Shown piece by piece: positions 34,579 to 43,997 of a DNA stretch of 64,000 nucleotides (positions within the stretch are counted from its first letter, which is position 1; each line of letters starts with the position of its first letter). The notes beneath the pieces were generated by a model. That model was not told the origin of the DNA and did not search any database. It saw only the letters and a list, made by a program, of their open reading frames with translations. Source of the stretch: Exiguobacterium sp018617385 (GTDB taxonomy: Bacteria; Bacillota; Bacilli; Exiguobacteriales; Exiguobacteriaceae); assembly GCF_018617385.1 (NCBI RefSeq), contig NZ_JACSKA010000001.1, positions 930,001 through 994,000 on the forward strand, written 5' to 3'. The translations under genes and the position numbers were made by a program.

Positions 34579-36666
34579 ATGCAGCAAGCTAAAAACTGGA
34601 CAGTCGCGACCATCTCGTTGATTTTCTTTCTCTTATTAGGCGCCATTCTATACTTTACCGTGCGCCCATCCATTATCAGTGTGGAACCGCTCGGAATTGC
34701 CGAACAGGATATCCGGTCTCCGATCACGGTTGAGGACCGTGTTGCGACCGAACGATTGAAACAAGAAGTAACAAATGGTGTCGGTAGTCAATTCTCATTG
34801 AGAAAAGAATTTGCAGACCAACAAATCGCTAAAGTCGAGCAGTTGTTCGCGGCATTCGACCAGACGGATGAGGAGACTGAACTGGCGGACATTAAAAACC
34901 GTCTAAATTCTACAGAGGCGAACGGGGTATTAGCTGATGAAGAGTTGAATTCGCTTCTTGAAGCGAGTGAGGACACTCGACAAACGGTAGAAGATGTCAC
35001 AGTCACTGCATTACAACAAGTGATGGACGATCGGATTGAGACGAGTAATGAAGCGGTCGCTGCGGCTCGAGACCGAGCTGCAGCGATTATCGATCAATCG
35101 CCGCTCTCGTTTGAGTTCCGTGCCATCTCGAAAACGTTAAGCGATGAACTTATCGTACCGAACTATGTGTTTGACTCTGAGGCGACCCGTCAAAAAGAAC
35201 AAGAGGCCGTCGATGCTGTCGATCCTGTCATCATTCAAGAAGGACAGCTACTCGTCAGCCAAGGCGAGGTGGTGACTCGAGAGATTTACCGGAAATTAGA
35301 GCTATCCGGTGCCATCGACCCGAATCGTTCGCTTGCGCCGTTATTCGGATCATTCTTACTGAGTGCATTGTTGACCGGTGGGTTTCTGTTCATGCTCATT
35401 CGCTCGAAAATCAAAGACCTGTTACTGAGTCCGAAAATCTTAGTGACGGTCTATGGCTTGCTACTTTTACAACTCGGCATCTTTTTTGGTGTCGGATACA
35501 TCGGTGTCGATTTTACGACATATGCCTATATTTTAGCGCCGACAGCGTTCGTCGTATTGCTTCTACGCATCTTGATCGATGAACGAGTTGCGCTCGCCTC
35601 GGCCTTCATTACGATGATTGCCGGGAGTGTCGTTGTCACATTCGGACAGAGCACGAATTTCATGACGCTCGTGTATGTGGCGACGGGTAGTTTTCTAGCT
35701 GTCTTTTTAGTTGAACCGAAAATTCAGCGGAAGCGACTATTCTTATCAGGGGTGTTGCTCGGTTTCGTCAACATCATCATGGTCATCGCGTTACTCTTAC
35801 TTCGGAACGTGCAAGTTTCCTGGGAAATGGCGATGTATCTTTCTGGATTTGCCGTCATTAGCGCCTTGCTCTCCATTGTGTTGACGTTCGGCTTCCTGCC
35901 ATTTTTGGAACCGTGGTTTGGTGTCTTGTCTTCTGGTCGACTCGTTGAATTGATGAGTCCGACGCATCCACTGCTGCGGAAACTTTTAATGGAGGCACCT
36001 GGTACGTATCATCATAGTATGATGGTGGCGAACTTGGCGGAGTCCGCATGTGAGGCGATTGGCGCAGATGGTCTCCTCGCGCGTGTTGCGAGCTACTATC
36101 ACGATCTTGGGAAGACGGAACGTCCCCTGCATTTCATTGAAAATCAGCAAGGTGGAGGGAATCCTCACGATCGCTTGACGCCTGAGGAATCGGCAGACAT
36201 CATCATGGCTCATCCTTATGACGGAGCGGATCTGTTGCGACGTTATAAGTTACCGAAAGAAATCATCGATATCGCAGAACAGCATCACGGAACGTCTTTA
36301 TTGAAATATTTCTACGTGAAAGCGAAAGAAGATCCTGATAAAGAGGTGTTAGAGTCTCGTTTCCGCTATCCTGGTCCAAAGCCACAATCGCGCGAGGCGG
36401 CCGTTGTCATGATTGTCGACTCAATCGAAGCGGCCGTCCGCTCGCAAAAACAACCGACGCCAGAAAAAATCCGAATGCTCGTTCGAACGATCATTCGAGA
36501 CAAGTTGGCGGATGGGCAGTTCGAAGAATGTGAATTGACGACGAAAGAAATTTGGCGCGTCGGAGAGAGTGCGTGTGAGACACTGACCGGCTTGTTCCAC
36601 GAACGAATCGAATACCCAGAATTAAAGAAAGAGGGAGAATTACATGCAAATCATCTCGAACGATGA
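34579..36666 (+). CDS. pgpH: PgpH, 7TM-HD cyclic-di-AMP phosphodiesterase
   Basis: Membrane enzyme of 695 residues expected to hydrolyse c-di-AMP to pApA. It has one N-terminal helix, a long extracellular 7TMR-HD domain (about 45-255), seven membrane helices (about 260-450) and a cytoplasmic HD domain. In the HD domain, His508 and Asp509 of SYYHDLGKTERP bind metal, with HHSMMVANLAESACEAIGA before and AEQHHGTSLLKYFY after. ATG 34579 follows AAAGGGGGGG; the upstream GTG 34561 is less likely. It overlaps ybeY by 23 bases. Confidence 0.94.
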   Translation: MQQAKNWTVATISLIFFLLLGAILYFTVRPSIISVEPLGIAEQDIRSPITVEDRVATERLKQEVTNGVGSQFSLRKEFADQQIAKVEQLFAAFDQTDEETELADIKNRLNSTEANGVLADEELNSLLEASEDTRQTVEDVTVTALQQVMDDRIETSNEAVAAARDRAAAIIDQSPLSFEFRAISKTLSDELIVPNYVFDSEATRQKEQEAVDAVDPVIIQEGQLLVSQGEVVTREIYRKLELSGAIDPNRSLAPLFGSFLLSALLTGGFLFMLIRSKIKDLLLSPKILVTVYGLLLLQLGIFFGVGYIGVDFTTYAYILAPTAFVVLLLRILIDERVALASAFITMIAGSVVVTFGQSTNFMTLVYVATGSFLAVFLVEPKIQRKRLFLSGVLLGFVNIIMVIALLLLRNVQVSWEMAMYLSGFAVISALLSIVLTFGFLPFLEPWFGVLSSGRLVELMSPTHPLLRKLLMEAPGTYHHSMMVANLAESACEAIGADGLLARVASYYHDLGKTERPLHFIENQQGGGNPHDRLTPEESADIIMAHPYDGADLLRRYKLPKEIIDIAEQHHGTSLLKYFYVKAKEDPDKEVLESRFRYPGPKPQSREAAVVMIVDSIEAAVRSQKQPTPEKIRMLVRTIIRDKLADGQFEECELTTKEIWRVGESACETLTGLFHERIEYPELKKEGELHANHLER

Positions 36667-37120
36667 ACATGAATTGTTAACAACATCTCAAATCGAGCTC
36701 GTCGAGTCGATTTTACAACATGCCGCTCAATTAGAAGAGGTGGAAGAACCAAGCGAATTGTCGGTCACGTATTTAACAAATGCGGAAATCCATGAAGTGA
36801 ACCGAGAATGGCGTGGCAAGGATGCCCCGACCGATGTCATCAGTTTCGCATTTGATGAGATGGGGGATGATGAGATGGATTTCATGCTCGATGAAGATGA
36901 ACCACATCTTCTCGGTGACCTCGTCATCTCGGTAGAACGTTGCCGAGAACAGGCGGCTGACTATGGTCATTCGTTTGAGCGGGAGCTCGGCTTTTTAGCA
37001 ATTCATGGATTCCTCCATTTGCTTGGGTATGATCATATGACACCCGAGGAAGAAGCGGAGATGACGGCAAGGCAAGAAGAAGTGCTCACTCATTTTGAGT
37101 TGAAGCGAGGCAACGTGTGA
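36644..37120 (+). CDS. ybeY: YbeY endoribonuclease
   Basis: Zinc-dependent endoribonuclease for 16S rRNA 3'-end maturation and ribosome quality control. The 158 residues include LTNAEIHEVNREWRGKDAPTD and the metal motif HGFLHLLGYDH (H-x3-H-x5-H, about 120-130). It begins inside pgpH and ends at the start codon of dgkA. A short acidic insert (GDDEMDFMLDEDE) precedes the LLGDLVIS strand. Confidence 0.96.
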   Translation: MQIISNDEHELLTTSQIELVESILQHAAQLEEVEEPSELSVTYLTNAEIHEVNREWRGKDAPTDVISFAFDEMGDDEMDFMLDEDEPHLLGDLVISVERCREQAADYGHSFERELGFLAIHGFLHLLGYDHMTPEEEAEMTARQEEVLTHFELKRGNV

Positions 37121-37464
37121 GACCGTTCCGTGTGGCATGTGAGGGGATCCTCCATGCCGTTCGTTCGGAGCGGAACATGCGTCTCCATCTCCTATCGGCT
37201 CTTCTTGTATTCGTCTTTTCAATCTGGCTACAGCCGACAAGGCTCGAGACCGTCATCTTGTTCGGGTGGGTGATTGCCGTCATTAGCATGGAATTGATGA
37301 ATACGGCAATCGAACGAACGGTAGACCTCGTGACGAAGGACGTCCATCCGCTCGCGAAGCAAGCGAAAGATGTTGCCGCAGGAGCCGTTTTAGTCGCTTC
37401 ATTTGGTGCTGCCGTATCGGCGCTCATAATATTCGGTCCACGGCTATGGAACATGCTATACTAA
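37117..37464 (+). CDS. dgkA: Undecaprenol/diacylglycerol kinase
   Basis: A 115-residue, three-helix membrane kinase of the DgkA family. In Gram-positive bacteria this type phosphorylates undecaprenol for cell-wall recycling. The signature is ELMNTAIERTVDLVT followed by HPLAKQAKDVAAGAVL. GTG 37117 overlaps the ybeY stop as GTGA. The cytidine deaminase gene cdd, found next in Bacillus, is absent. Confidence 0.94.
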   Translation: MRPFRVACEGILHAVRSERNMRLHLLSALLVFVFSIWLQPTRLETVILFGWVIAVISMELMNTAIERTVDLVTKDVHPLAKQAKDVAAGAVLVASFGAAVSALIIFGPRLWNMLY

Positions 37465-37494
37465 TAGTTCTGAAATTGAGAAAGCAGGTGCAAT

Positions 37495-38403
37495 ATGTAT
37501 CAAGAAGATTTTAAATCCGGATTCGTCTCCATTATCGGGCGACCGAACGTTGGAAAATCGACATTCTTAAACCGTGTGATCGGACAAAAAATTGCCATCA
37601 TGTCGGATAAACCTCAAACGACACGAAATAAGGTGCAAGGTGTGTACACAACCGATGATTCCCAAATCATCTTCATCGATACACCAGGGATTCATAAACC
37701 GAAACACCGCCTTGGCGACTTCATGATGAAAGTGGCGACGAACGCACTACGCGAAGTCGATGCGATTCTCTTCATGGTGAACGTGACGGAACCCCGTGGA
37801 GCCGGTGATGACTTCATTATTGAGAAACTCAAAGGGCTCGATACACCGATTATCCTCGTTATGAACAAGATTGATTTGATTCACCCGGATGAACTTCCGA
37901 AAGTGATTGAACAATATACGAACGAATTGGATTTCGCGGCGTACGTCCCAATTTCGGCGCTACAAGGCAACAACGTCGAACCGCTCTTAGGTGAGATCAA
38001 GAAACTGTTGCCGGAAGGACCGATGTATTATCCGGCCGATCAAGTGACGGACCACCCGGAGCGATTCATCATTTCGGAGATGATTCGTGAAAAAGTGTTG
38101 CATAAGACACGCGATGAAGTCCCTCACTCGATTGCTGTAGCCATTGAATCGATCAAGAAACGCGAGAACTCTGAGATGATCGATGTCGAAGCGGTAATCA
38201 TGGTGGAGCGTGATTCGCAAAAAGGAATAATCATCGGAAAAAAAGGCGCCATGCTTCGTGAAATCGGAACAGACGCGCGCCATGACATCGAAGCGTTGCT
38301 CGGAACTAAAGTTTATTTAAATCTATGGGTAAAAGTGCAGAAAGATTGGCGTAACAAGATGGGTCAGCTTCGTGACCTCGGTTTCCGCGACGACGAGTAT
38401 TGA
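37495..38403 (+). CDS. era: Era GTPase
   Basis: Essential GTPase for 30S ribosome assembly, 302 residues. The G motifs are GRPNVGKST (15-23), DTPGIHKP and NKIDLI. The C-terminal KH domain (about 205-300, with GKKGAMLREIG) binds the 3' end of 16S rRNA. Its neighbours ybeY and recO are the standard ones. The ribosome site is AAGCAGGTG. Confidence 0.98.
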   Translation: MYQEDFKSGFVSIIGRPNVGKSTFLNRVIGQKIAIMSDKPQTTRNKVQGVYTTDDSQIIFIDTPGIHKPKHRLGDFMMKVATNALREVDAILFMVNVTEPRGAGDDFIIEKLKGLDTPIILVMNKIDLIHPDELPKVIEQYTNELDFAAYVPISALQGNNVEPLLGEIKKLLPEGPMYYPADQVTDHPERFIISEMIREKVLHKTRDEVPHSIAVAIESIKKRENSEMIDVEAVIMVERDSQKGIIIGKKGAMLREIGTDARHDIEALLGTKVYLNLWVKVQKDWRNKMGQLRDLGFRDDEY

Positions 38404-38406
38404 GCC

Positions 38407-39156
38407 ATGTTACAAAAAGTCACGGGAATCGTCGTTCGTACCGTCAATTATGGGGAATCGAATAAAGTCGTGACATTGTTTACAGAGGAACTTGGCAAAG
38501 TCGCGATCATGGCACGGGGTGCAAAAAAACCGGGTAGCCGGTTTCACGCCTCGAGCCAGCCGTTTGTGGAAGGTGTCTATATCTTTCCTTCTAGCCGTGG
38601 ACTCGCTCAGTTGAAATCATCTGATGTCATGACGTCTTATCCTGAAATCCGAAAAGATGTCGAACGGATGGCATATGCGATGTATTGGTTAGAACTCGTT
38701 GATCGGTCTGTCGAGGATCGTGTCCAAAATCGTCCACTATTTCGAATCTTACAGGATGCCTTGCAGGCACTGAATGCAGGGATGGACGCAGATGTCATCA
38801 CGCACTATGTTGAATTACGTATTTTGCATCTGTTAGGTGTCGCCCCAGTCTTGACAGGGTGTGTGCGCTGCGGAGATGTGACGGATCCCATGTACTTCTC
38901 TGTCGCGTCCGGTGGCTTTTTATGTGCGCGACATCCAGAAGAAGGTGTGATCCGGCTGTCCGAACGATTGGCGAAACTACTTTACTTGATGAGTAAGCAC
39001 GAATTGTCTGAGTTTCGGAACGTCCCGTTATCGGATGAGTCCAGAGTCCTTTTGCGTCAGCTTTTTGATGCGTATATGGAATCGTATAGTGGACTACGAT
39101 TGAAGACGAAGCGGGTACTCGATCAAATGATTCGACTTCATCTGAATGAGGATTGA
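38407..39156 (+). CDS. recO: DNA repair protein RecO
   Basis: Recombination mediator that loads RecA with RecR, 249 residues. The N-terminal OB fold is visible (TGIVVRTVNYGESNKVVTLF), followed by a helical region with zinc ligands: CVRCGD and, in place of a second CxxC, the segment GGFLCARH. It is 3 bases after era; Bacillus yqzL is not present between them. The stop overlaps the -35 box of the glyQS promoter. Confidence 0.95.
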   Translation: MLQKVTGIVVRTVNYGESNKVVTLFTEELGKVAIMARGAKKPGSRFHASSQPFVEGVYIFPSSRGLAQLKSSDVMTSYPEIRKDVERMAYAMYWLELVDRSVEDRVQNRPLFRILQDALQALNAGMDADVITHYVELRILHLLGVAPVLTGCVRCGDVTDPMYFSVASGGFLCARHPEEGVIRLSERLAKLLYLMSKHELSEFRNVPLSDESRVLLRQLFDAYMESYSGLRLKTKRVLDQMIRLHLNED

Positions 39157-39181
39157 CTTTTCATAGTGAATTCGATACGAT
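39153..39181 (+). promoter_or_regulatory. Promoter of the glyQS T-box transcript
   Basis: TTGACT (39153-39158), 17-bp spacer, TACGAT (39176-39181). It overlaps the recO stop codon. Confidence 0.75.
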
Positions 39182-39187
39182 GATGTA

Positions 39188-39411
39188 CGATTAGACAAAT
39201 GAAATAGCGTGCGCAATGAAGGAAAAAAGTAACTCTTCCTGTCATGAATGAAGCGAGTCCGGGGTGGTGTGAGCCGGGCGTCATGAGAAGAGCGAATGGC
39301 GATTCCAGAGCGCCCACATCTTTTAAGAGTGGTCCCATGATTGGGGCAAGTAGGGTGGAACCGCGGGAATCAATCCCGTCCCTATGTGCTGGGCACATAG
39401 GGGCGTTTTTT
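39188..39411 (+). promoter_or_regulatory. Glycine T-box riboswitch leader
   Basis: The leader binds uncharged tRNA-Gly to prevent termination. The T-box core AGGGTGGAACCGCGGG is at 39352-39367. The terminator is CCCTATGTGC (39380-39389) with GCACATAGGG (39393-39402) and six T. GGC at 39298-39300, placed like the Bacillus glyQS specifier between stem I segments (GGTGTGAGCC upstream), is the likely Gly codon read by the tRNA. It fits the downstream genes exactly. Confidence 0.93.
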
Positions 39412-39441
39412 GTCGTTTCAATACTATTGGAGGTGTCATTA

Positions 39442-40344
39442 ATGAAGCACATGACTATGCAAGAGATCATTCTCACGCTACAAAACTTTTGGGCGTCAAA
39501 AGGTTGTTTGACGATGCAGGCGTACGATGTAGAAAAAGGAGCCGGGACGTTGAACCCGATGACTACATTAAGAACACTAGGTCCGGAACCATGGAATGTT
39601 TGTTATACAGAGCCATCACGTCGACCGGCTGACGGTCGTTACGGGGAAAACCCGAACCGTCTATATCAACACCATCAGTTCCAAGTCATCATGAAGCCGT
39701 CACCGAGTAACATTCAGGAGTTGTACTTAGAGAGTCTTGAATTGATTGGCATCAATCCGCTCGAGCATGATATCCGTTTCGTCGAAGACAACTGGGAAAA
39801 CCCGACGTTCGGAGCAGCGGGTCTCGGTTGGGAAGTTTGGTTGAACGGAATGGAAATTACACAGTTCACGTACTTCCAACAAGTCGGTGGAATCGAGTGT
39901 GACCCGATTGCCGTGGAAATCACATACGGACTTGAACGTCTCGCTTCATACATTCAGGAAGTAGAAAGTGTATTCGACCTTGTTTGGACAGATGGATTCA
40001 AATACGGCGATATCTTCTATCAACCTGAATTTGAACACTCGAAATATACGTTCGAACTGTCTGATGTTGATATGTTGTTCACGTTATTTGATACGTATGA
40101 GAAAGAAGCGAAGCGTGCGCTTGAAGAGAATCTTGTCTTCCCTGCATACGACTACATTTTAAAATGTTCGCACACGTTCAACTTGTTGGACGCGAAAGGC
40201 GCTATTTCTGTGACGGAACGTACAGGCTTCATCCAGCGTGTCCGGAACATGTCCCGTGCGTGTGCCGCTAAATTTATTGAAGAACGGGAACGCCTTGGAT
40301 TCCCACTTTTGAAACAAGAGAAAGCAGGTGACTTGAATGCGTGA
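39442..40344 (+). CDS. glyQ: Glycyl-tRNA synthetase alpha chain
   Basis: Catalytic subunit of the bacterial alpha2beta2 glycyl-tRNA synthetase, 300 residues. The conserved class II segments are CLTMQAYDVEKGAGT, EPSRRPADGRYGENPNRLYQ and FVEDNWENP. The reading frame is open through the whole T-box, but ATG 39442 behind TTGGAGGTG is the real start. It overlaps glyS by 8 bases. Confidence 0.98.
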   Translation: MKHMTMQEIILTLQNFWASKGCLTMQAYDVEKGAGTLNPMTTLRTLGPEPWNVCYTEPSRRPADGRYGENPNRLYQHHQFQVIMKPSPSNIQELYLESLELIGINPLEHDIRFVEDNWENPTFGAAGLGWEVWLNGMEITQFTYFQQVGGIECDPIAVEITYGLERLASYIQEVESVFDLVWTDGFKYGDIFYQPEFEHSKYTFELSDVDMLFTLFDTYEKEAKRALEENLVFPAYDYILKCSHTFNLLDAKGAISVTERTGFIQRVRNMSRACAAKFIEERERLGFPLLKQEKAGDLNA

Positions 40345-42391
40345 CCTTCTGTTAGAAATTGGATTAGAGGAACTGCCGGCTCAATACGTCTTGCGTTCAG
40401 AGAAGCAGTTGGCGGAACGTGTTGACGCGTTCTTAAAAGAGGCGCGTGTTGATTTTGGCTCAATCGAAGTGTACTCGACACCACGTCGTTTGGCTGTCAT
40501 CGTTCGGGATGTGGCTGAAACGCAACAAGATTTGACAGAAACCCTTCGTGGACCTGCCAAAAAGATTGCACAAGATGCGGAAGGTAACTGGTCGAAAGCG
40601 GCACAAGGTTTTGCGCGTGGCCGCGGATTGACAGTGGAAGATCTCTATTTCGCAGAAGAAAAAGGAGTCGAGTACGTCTTCGCGGAACGCCATGAAAAAG
40701 GACAAGAGACGCTCTCGCTATTGAACGGTCTTGAAGATGTGGTCCGTAGCTTGACGTTCCCGAAAAACATGAAATGGGGAACGAGCAGCCTACGGTATAT
40801 GCGCCCGATTCGTTGGTTGATCGCCCTCTTCGGTCAAGACATCATCGACTTCACAATCGAAGGCGTGAACACGAATAACGTGACGCGTGGGCATCGTTTC
40901 CTCAGTAAAGGGGACGTGGTCATCTCATCACCTGCCGAATATGTCCAGACATTAGAGTCTGCTTTTGTCATGGCGAACTACGAGATGCGTAAAGCTGAAA
41001 TCGAACGTCAAATTCAAGAGCTTGCCACGAAACAAGGATGGACGATCCCACTTGATGCCGACTTGCTTGAGGAAGTGACAAACTTAGTCGAATGGCCGAC
41101 CGCTCTCTTCGGGGAATTTGATGAAGCGTACCTCGACTTGCCTGAAGAAGTATTGATTACAACGATGAAAGAGCATCAACGTTATTTCCCGGTCTATCTC
41201 GACGGAACGTTGAAAAACTATTTTGTGACGGTACGAAACGGGAATGCCGAGCACCTTGAAAATGTAGCGCGCGGTAACGAGAAAGTTATTCGGGCCCGTC
41301 TTGCGGATGCCGTGTTCTTCTATGAAGAAGACAAAAAGACGAAAATCGATGATCAACTCGGACGTCTCGATCGCATCGTCTTCCATGAAAAATTGGGAAC
41401 GACTGGTGCGAAAGCACGTCGCGTGACGAACATCGCCAAAGAACTTGCTCCGTTGTTTGAGGCAGACCTTGAAAAAGTAAGCCGTGCCGGTGCCATTCAT
41501 AAATTCGACCTCGTGAGCCAGATGGTATACGAGTTCACAGAACTTCAAGGGATCATGGGTGAGAAGTATGCACTTCAACAAGGCGAAGACAAGGAAGTGG
41601 CAGCGGCAATCCGTGAGCATTACATGCCACGCTTTGCTGGGGACGCTTCTCCAGAGACGGCAACAGGTGCCGTTCTTGCCCTTGCCGACAAATTAGACTC
41701 GATTGCAGCATTCTTTGGTATCGGGATGATTCCGAGCGGTTCACAAGACCCGTTCGCGCTTCGTCGCCAGGCCCAAGGTGTTGTTCAAATTCTTGGAGAT
41801 TGGAAGATTGACCTCTCAATCGACACGTTGCTTTCAAAAGTTGTCGAATTGCAACTGGAAGCAGGACTCTATGAAGCCGATAAAGAACAAGTTAAGGCAC
41901 AACTAGATGATTTCTTCAAACTGCGCTTGAAATATCGCCTGCAAGAACAGCAGGTTCGTTATGATGTGATTGACGCCGTATTGACGACCTCATTGACGGT
42001 TGTGCGACTCGATGCCCGCGCAGAAGCGATTCAAGAATTTGTATCAACGGATGCGAAGGCATTGATTGAGCAATTGTCGCGTGTCGTGAACATCTCGAAA
42101 AAAGGTGAAGCGGGAGACGTCGATCCTTCCTTGTTTGAGAACGATCATGAGATTGCGTTGCATGATGCGATTGAACAGACCGCTCCTGCAACAGCCGATG
42201 CTGTCGAGATGGGAGATTACAAGAAAGCGCTCGACCTTCTACAACAACTCGAATCACCGATTATGATGTATTTCGAACATACAATGGTTATGAGTGATGA
42301 CGAGGCGGTCCGCCAAAACCGTCTCCATGAAATGAACCGACTTGCAACGACGATTAAGCGTGTCGCAGATTTCAACGCGCTCGTACTCTAA
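40337..42391 (+). CDS. glyS: Glycyl-tRNA synthetase beta chain
   Basis: tRNA-binding subunit of 684 residues, near the usual length. It opens MRDLLLEIGLEELPAQYV and contains FPKNMKWGTSSLRYMRPIRW, the HD-like FHEKLGT segment, and a C-terminal anticodon-binding domain (KKGEAGDVDPSLFEND, LLQQLESPIMMYFEHTMVM). The start overlaps glyQ, ensuring balanced synthesis. There is no strong terminator before ccpN, so read-through is possible. Confidence 0.98.
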   Translation: MRDLLLEIGLEELPAQYVLRSEKQLAERVDAFLKEARVDFGSIEVYSTPRRLAVIVRDVAETQQDLTETLRGPAKKIAQDAEGNWSKAAQGFARGRGLTVEDLYFAEEKGVEYVFAERHEKGQETLSLLNGLEDVVRSLTFPKNMKWGTSSLRYMRPIRWLIALFGQDIIDFTIEGVNTNNVTRGHRFLSKGDVVISSPAEYVQTLESAFVMANYEMRKAEIERQIQELATKQGWTIPLDADLLEEVTNLVEWPTALFGEFDEAYLDLPEEVLITTMKEHQRYFPVYLDGTLKNYFVTVRNGNAEHLENVARGNEKVIRARLADAVFFYEEDKKTKIDDQLGRLDRIVFHEKLGTTGAKARRVTNIAKELAPLFEADLEKVSRAGAIHKFDLVSQMVYEFTELQGIMGEKYALQQGEDKEVAAAIREHYMPRFAGDASPETATGAVLALADKLDSIAAFFGIGMIPSGSQDPFALRRQAQGVVQILGDWKIDLSIDTLLSKVVELQLEAGLYEADKEQVKAQLDDFFKLRLKYRLQEQQVRYDVIDAVLTTSLTVVRLDARAEAIQEFVSTDAKALIEQLSRVVNISKKGEAGDVDPSLFENDHEIALHDAIEQTAPATADAVEMGDYKKALDLLQQLESPIMMYFEHTMVMSDDEAVRQNRLHEMNRLATTIKRVADFNALVL

Positions 42392-42412
42392 ACAAACTAG
42401 AGGGGGTTGGCT

Positions 42413-43042
42413 ATGCAACTGAATGAACGCCAACAAAAAATCGTCGAGATCGTGAAGGAGAACGGGCCGATCACAGGGGAACAAATCGCACAAGAGCTCT
42501 CATTGACACGTGCGACCTTGCGGCCTGACCTCGCCATTTTGACGATGACAGGAATACTTGAAGCTAGACCTCGTGTCGGCTACACGTTCGTTGGCAAACG
42601 GAATTCGTCGATGCTCCGAGAAAAATTAGATTCGCTGACCGTGGGGGACTTCATGTCTTCTGCGAAAGTCGTACGGGATGAGATGACGGTATACGATGCG
42701 ATTGTCACCTTATTCTTAGAAGATGTCGGCTCGTTATTCGTTGTCGGACGTGACCGGGAGTTAGTCGGAGTTTTATCTCGCAAAGACCTCCTGCGCGCGG
42801 CCATCGGAAATCAAGACTTAGACCAGTTACCCGTCAACGTCATCATGACCCGCATGCCGAACATCACGGTATGTGAGAAAACAGAAACGTTGATTCGGGC
42901 TGGGATGAAATTGATCGAGAAACAAATCGATGCCATGCCAGTCGTGGAAGAAAAGGATGGGAAACTGATTGTGCTCGGACGTATGACGAAGACCAATATG
43001 ACGAAGGTGCTCATTGCGCTAGCGAACGATGAGTCGATCTGA
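42413..43042 (+). CDS. ccpN: CcpN transcription repressor of gluconeogenic genes
   Basis: A 209-residue repressor with an N-terminal helix-turn-helix (NGPITGEQIAQELSLTRATLRPDL) and two CBS domains (about 75-205, SLFVVGRDRELVGVLSRKDLLRA and KTETLIRAGMKLIEKQIDAM). In Bacillus CcpN represses gapB and pckA under glycolytic conditions. Start ATG 42413 fits AGAGGGGGTTG better than the TTG at 42407. It is followed by the PEP synthesis regulator gene, the same pair as in Bacillus. Confidence 0.95.
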   Translation: MQLNERQQKIVEIVKENGPITGEQIAQELSLTRATLRPDLAILTMTGILEARPRVGYTFVGKRNSSMLREKLDSLTVGDFMSSAKVVRDEMTVYDAIVTLFLEDVGSLFVVGRDRELVGVLSRKDLLRAAIGNQDLDQLPVNVIMTRMPNITVCEKTETLIRAGMKLIEKQIDAMPVVEEKDGKLIVLGRMTKTNMTKVLIALANDESI

Positions 43043-43055
43043 GGAGGAAACCGAA

Positions 43056-43871
43056 TTGACTACGAAACAACTCGTGTTCGTTGTAAGTGACTCGGTCGGG
43101 GAGACGTGCGAACTCGTCGTCCGGGCAGCGAGTATCCAATTCCACGAGAATGCGATTGATACCCTTCGCATCCCGTTCGTCGAAGATGAGCAGACGATTA
43201 TCGATGTCGTCACGCAAGCGAAAGCACAACAGGCCATCATTGCGTTCACGCTCGTTAATGAGGAACATCGCGCCCTTCTCATGCGACTCGGTGAAGAACA
43301 TCAAGTGAAGACGGTTGATTTGCTCGGAGATTTGCTCGATGTGTTATCTGGTCAATTGAAAGAAGCGCCACGTGAAAAGCCGGGGCTCATCTATCGATTG
43401 GATGATGATTACTTCCGAAAAATCGAGGCGATGGAGTTTGCCGTCAAGTATGACGATGGTCGGGACCCGCGTGGGCTGAAAAAAGCCGATATCGTGTTGG
43501 TCGGTGTTTCTCGAACGTCAAAGACGCCGCTATCTCAATATTTGGCACTGAAACGATATAAAGTCGCGAACGTACCGCTCGTTCCAGAATCGAGACCGCC
43601 TGAGGAGTTGTTTGATTTGCCTGCTGAACGATGTGTCGGGTTGATCATCTCTCCGGAAAAGCTGATTTCAATTCGGATGGAACGTCTCAAATCGCTCGGT
43701 TTGAAGCCGGAAGCCGATTATGCGCAACTCGAGCGAATCAATCGTGAACTCGAGTATGCGCGCGGTATTTATGAACGAATCGGTTGCGATGTCATCGATG
43801 TGACGAACAAAGCAGTTGAAGAAACGGCAGGGATCATCTTGCGTCATCTCGAACAGTCTAAAGATGATTGA
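43056..43871 (+). CDS. Pyruvate phosphate dikinase/PEP synthase regulatory protein
   Basis: DUF299 bifunctional kinase/pyrophosphorylase, 271 residues, that controls PPDK or PEP synthase by ADP-dependent phosphorylation and Pi-dependent dephosphorylation of a threonine. The signature is VSDSVGETCELV at the N-terminus, VKYDDGRDPRGLKKADIVL, and the P-loop GVSRTSKTPLS. TTG 43056, exactly 8 bases after AGGAGG (43042-43047), is preferred to the ATG at 43029 inside ccpN. It corresponds to Bacillus YqfL, and the target enzyme is not in this window. Confidence 0.93.
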   Translation: MTTKQLVFVVSDSVGETCELVVRAASIQFHENAIDTLRIPFVEDEQTIIDVVTQAKAQQAIIAFTLVNEEHRALLMRLGEEHQVKTVDLLGDLLDVLSGQLKEAPREKPGLIYRLDDDYFRKIEAMEFAVKYDDGRDPRGLKKADIVLVGVSRTSKTPLSQYLALKRYKVANVPLVPESRPPEELFDLPAERCVGLIISPEKLISIRMERLKSLGLKPEADYAQLERINRELEYARGIYERIGCDVIDVTNKAVEETAGIILRHLEQSKDD

Positions 43872-43888
43872 ATGAGTAAGTGTTTCAA

Positions 43889-43918
43889 TTAGTAATCATT
43901 GCTTCAAGAGGGTATAAT
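43889..43918 (+). promoter_or_regulatory. Candidate promoter of dnaG-rpoD operon
   Basis: A perfect TATAAT at 43913-43918, with only a weak TTAGTA-like -35 18 bp upstream (43889-43894). The transcript would begin near 43925 and enter the 11-bp hairpin at once. Confidence 0.5.
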
Positions 43919-43937
43919 AGAGTATTGACAGTACAGT

Positions 43938-43966
43938 GAAACGGAACGTGATGAGCGTTCCGTTTC
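43938..43966 (+). other. Perfect 11-bp leader hairpin of dnaG-rpoD
   Basis: GAAACGGAACG and CGTTCCGTTTC pair perfectly around a TGATGAG loop. No T run follows, so it is unlikely to be a terminator. It lies between the candidate promoter and the dnaG ribosome site. Confidence 0.7.
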
Positions 43967-43997
43967 GTTGCGAGATTGGAAACAGGGAGTGGTCAAC

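Noticed and set aside
39244..39441. N-terminal extension of glyQ through the T-box leader
   Set aside because: The frame is open by chance through the riboswitch; the family start and the GGAGGTG site are at 39442.
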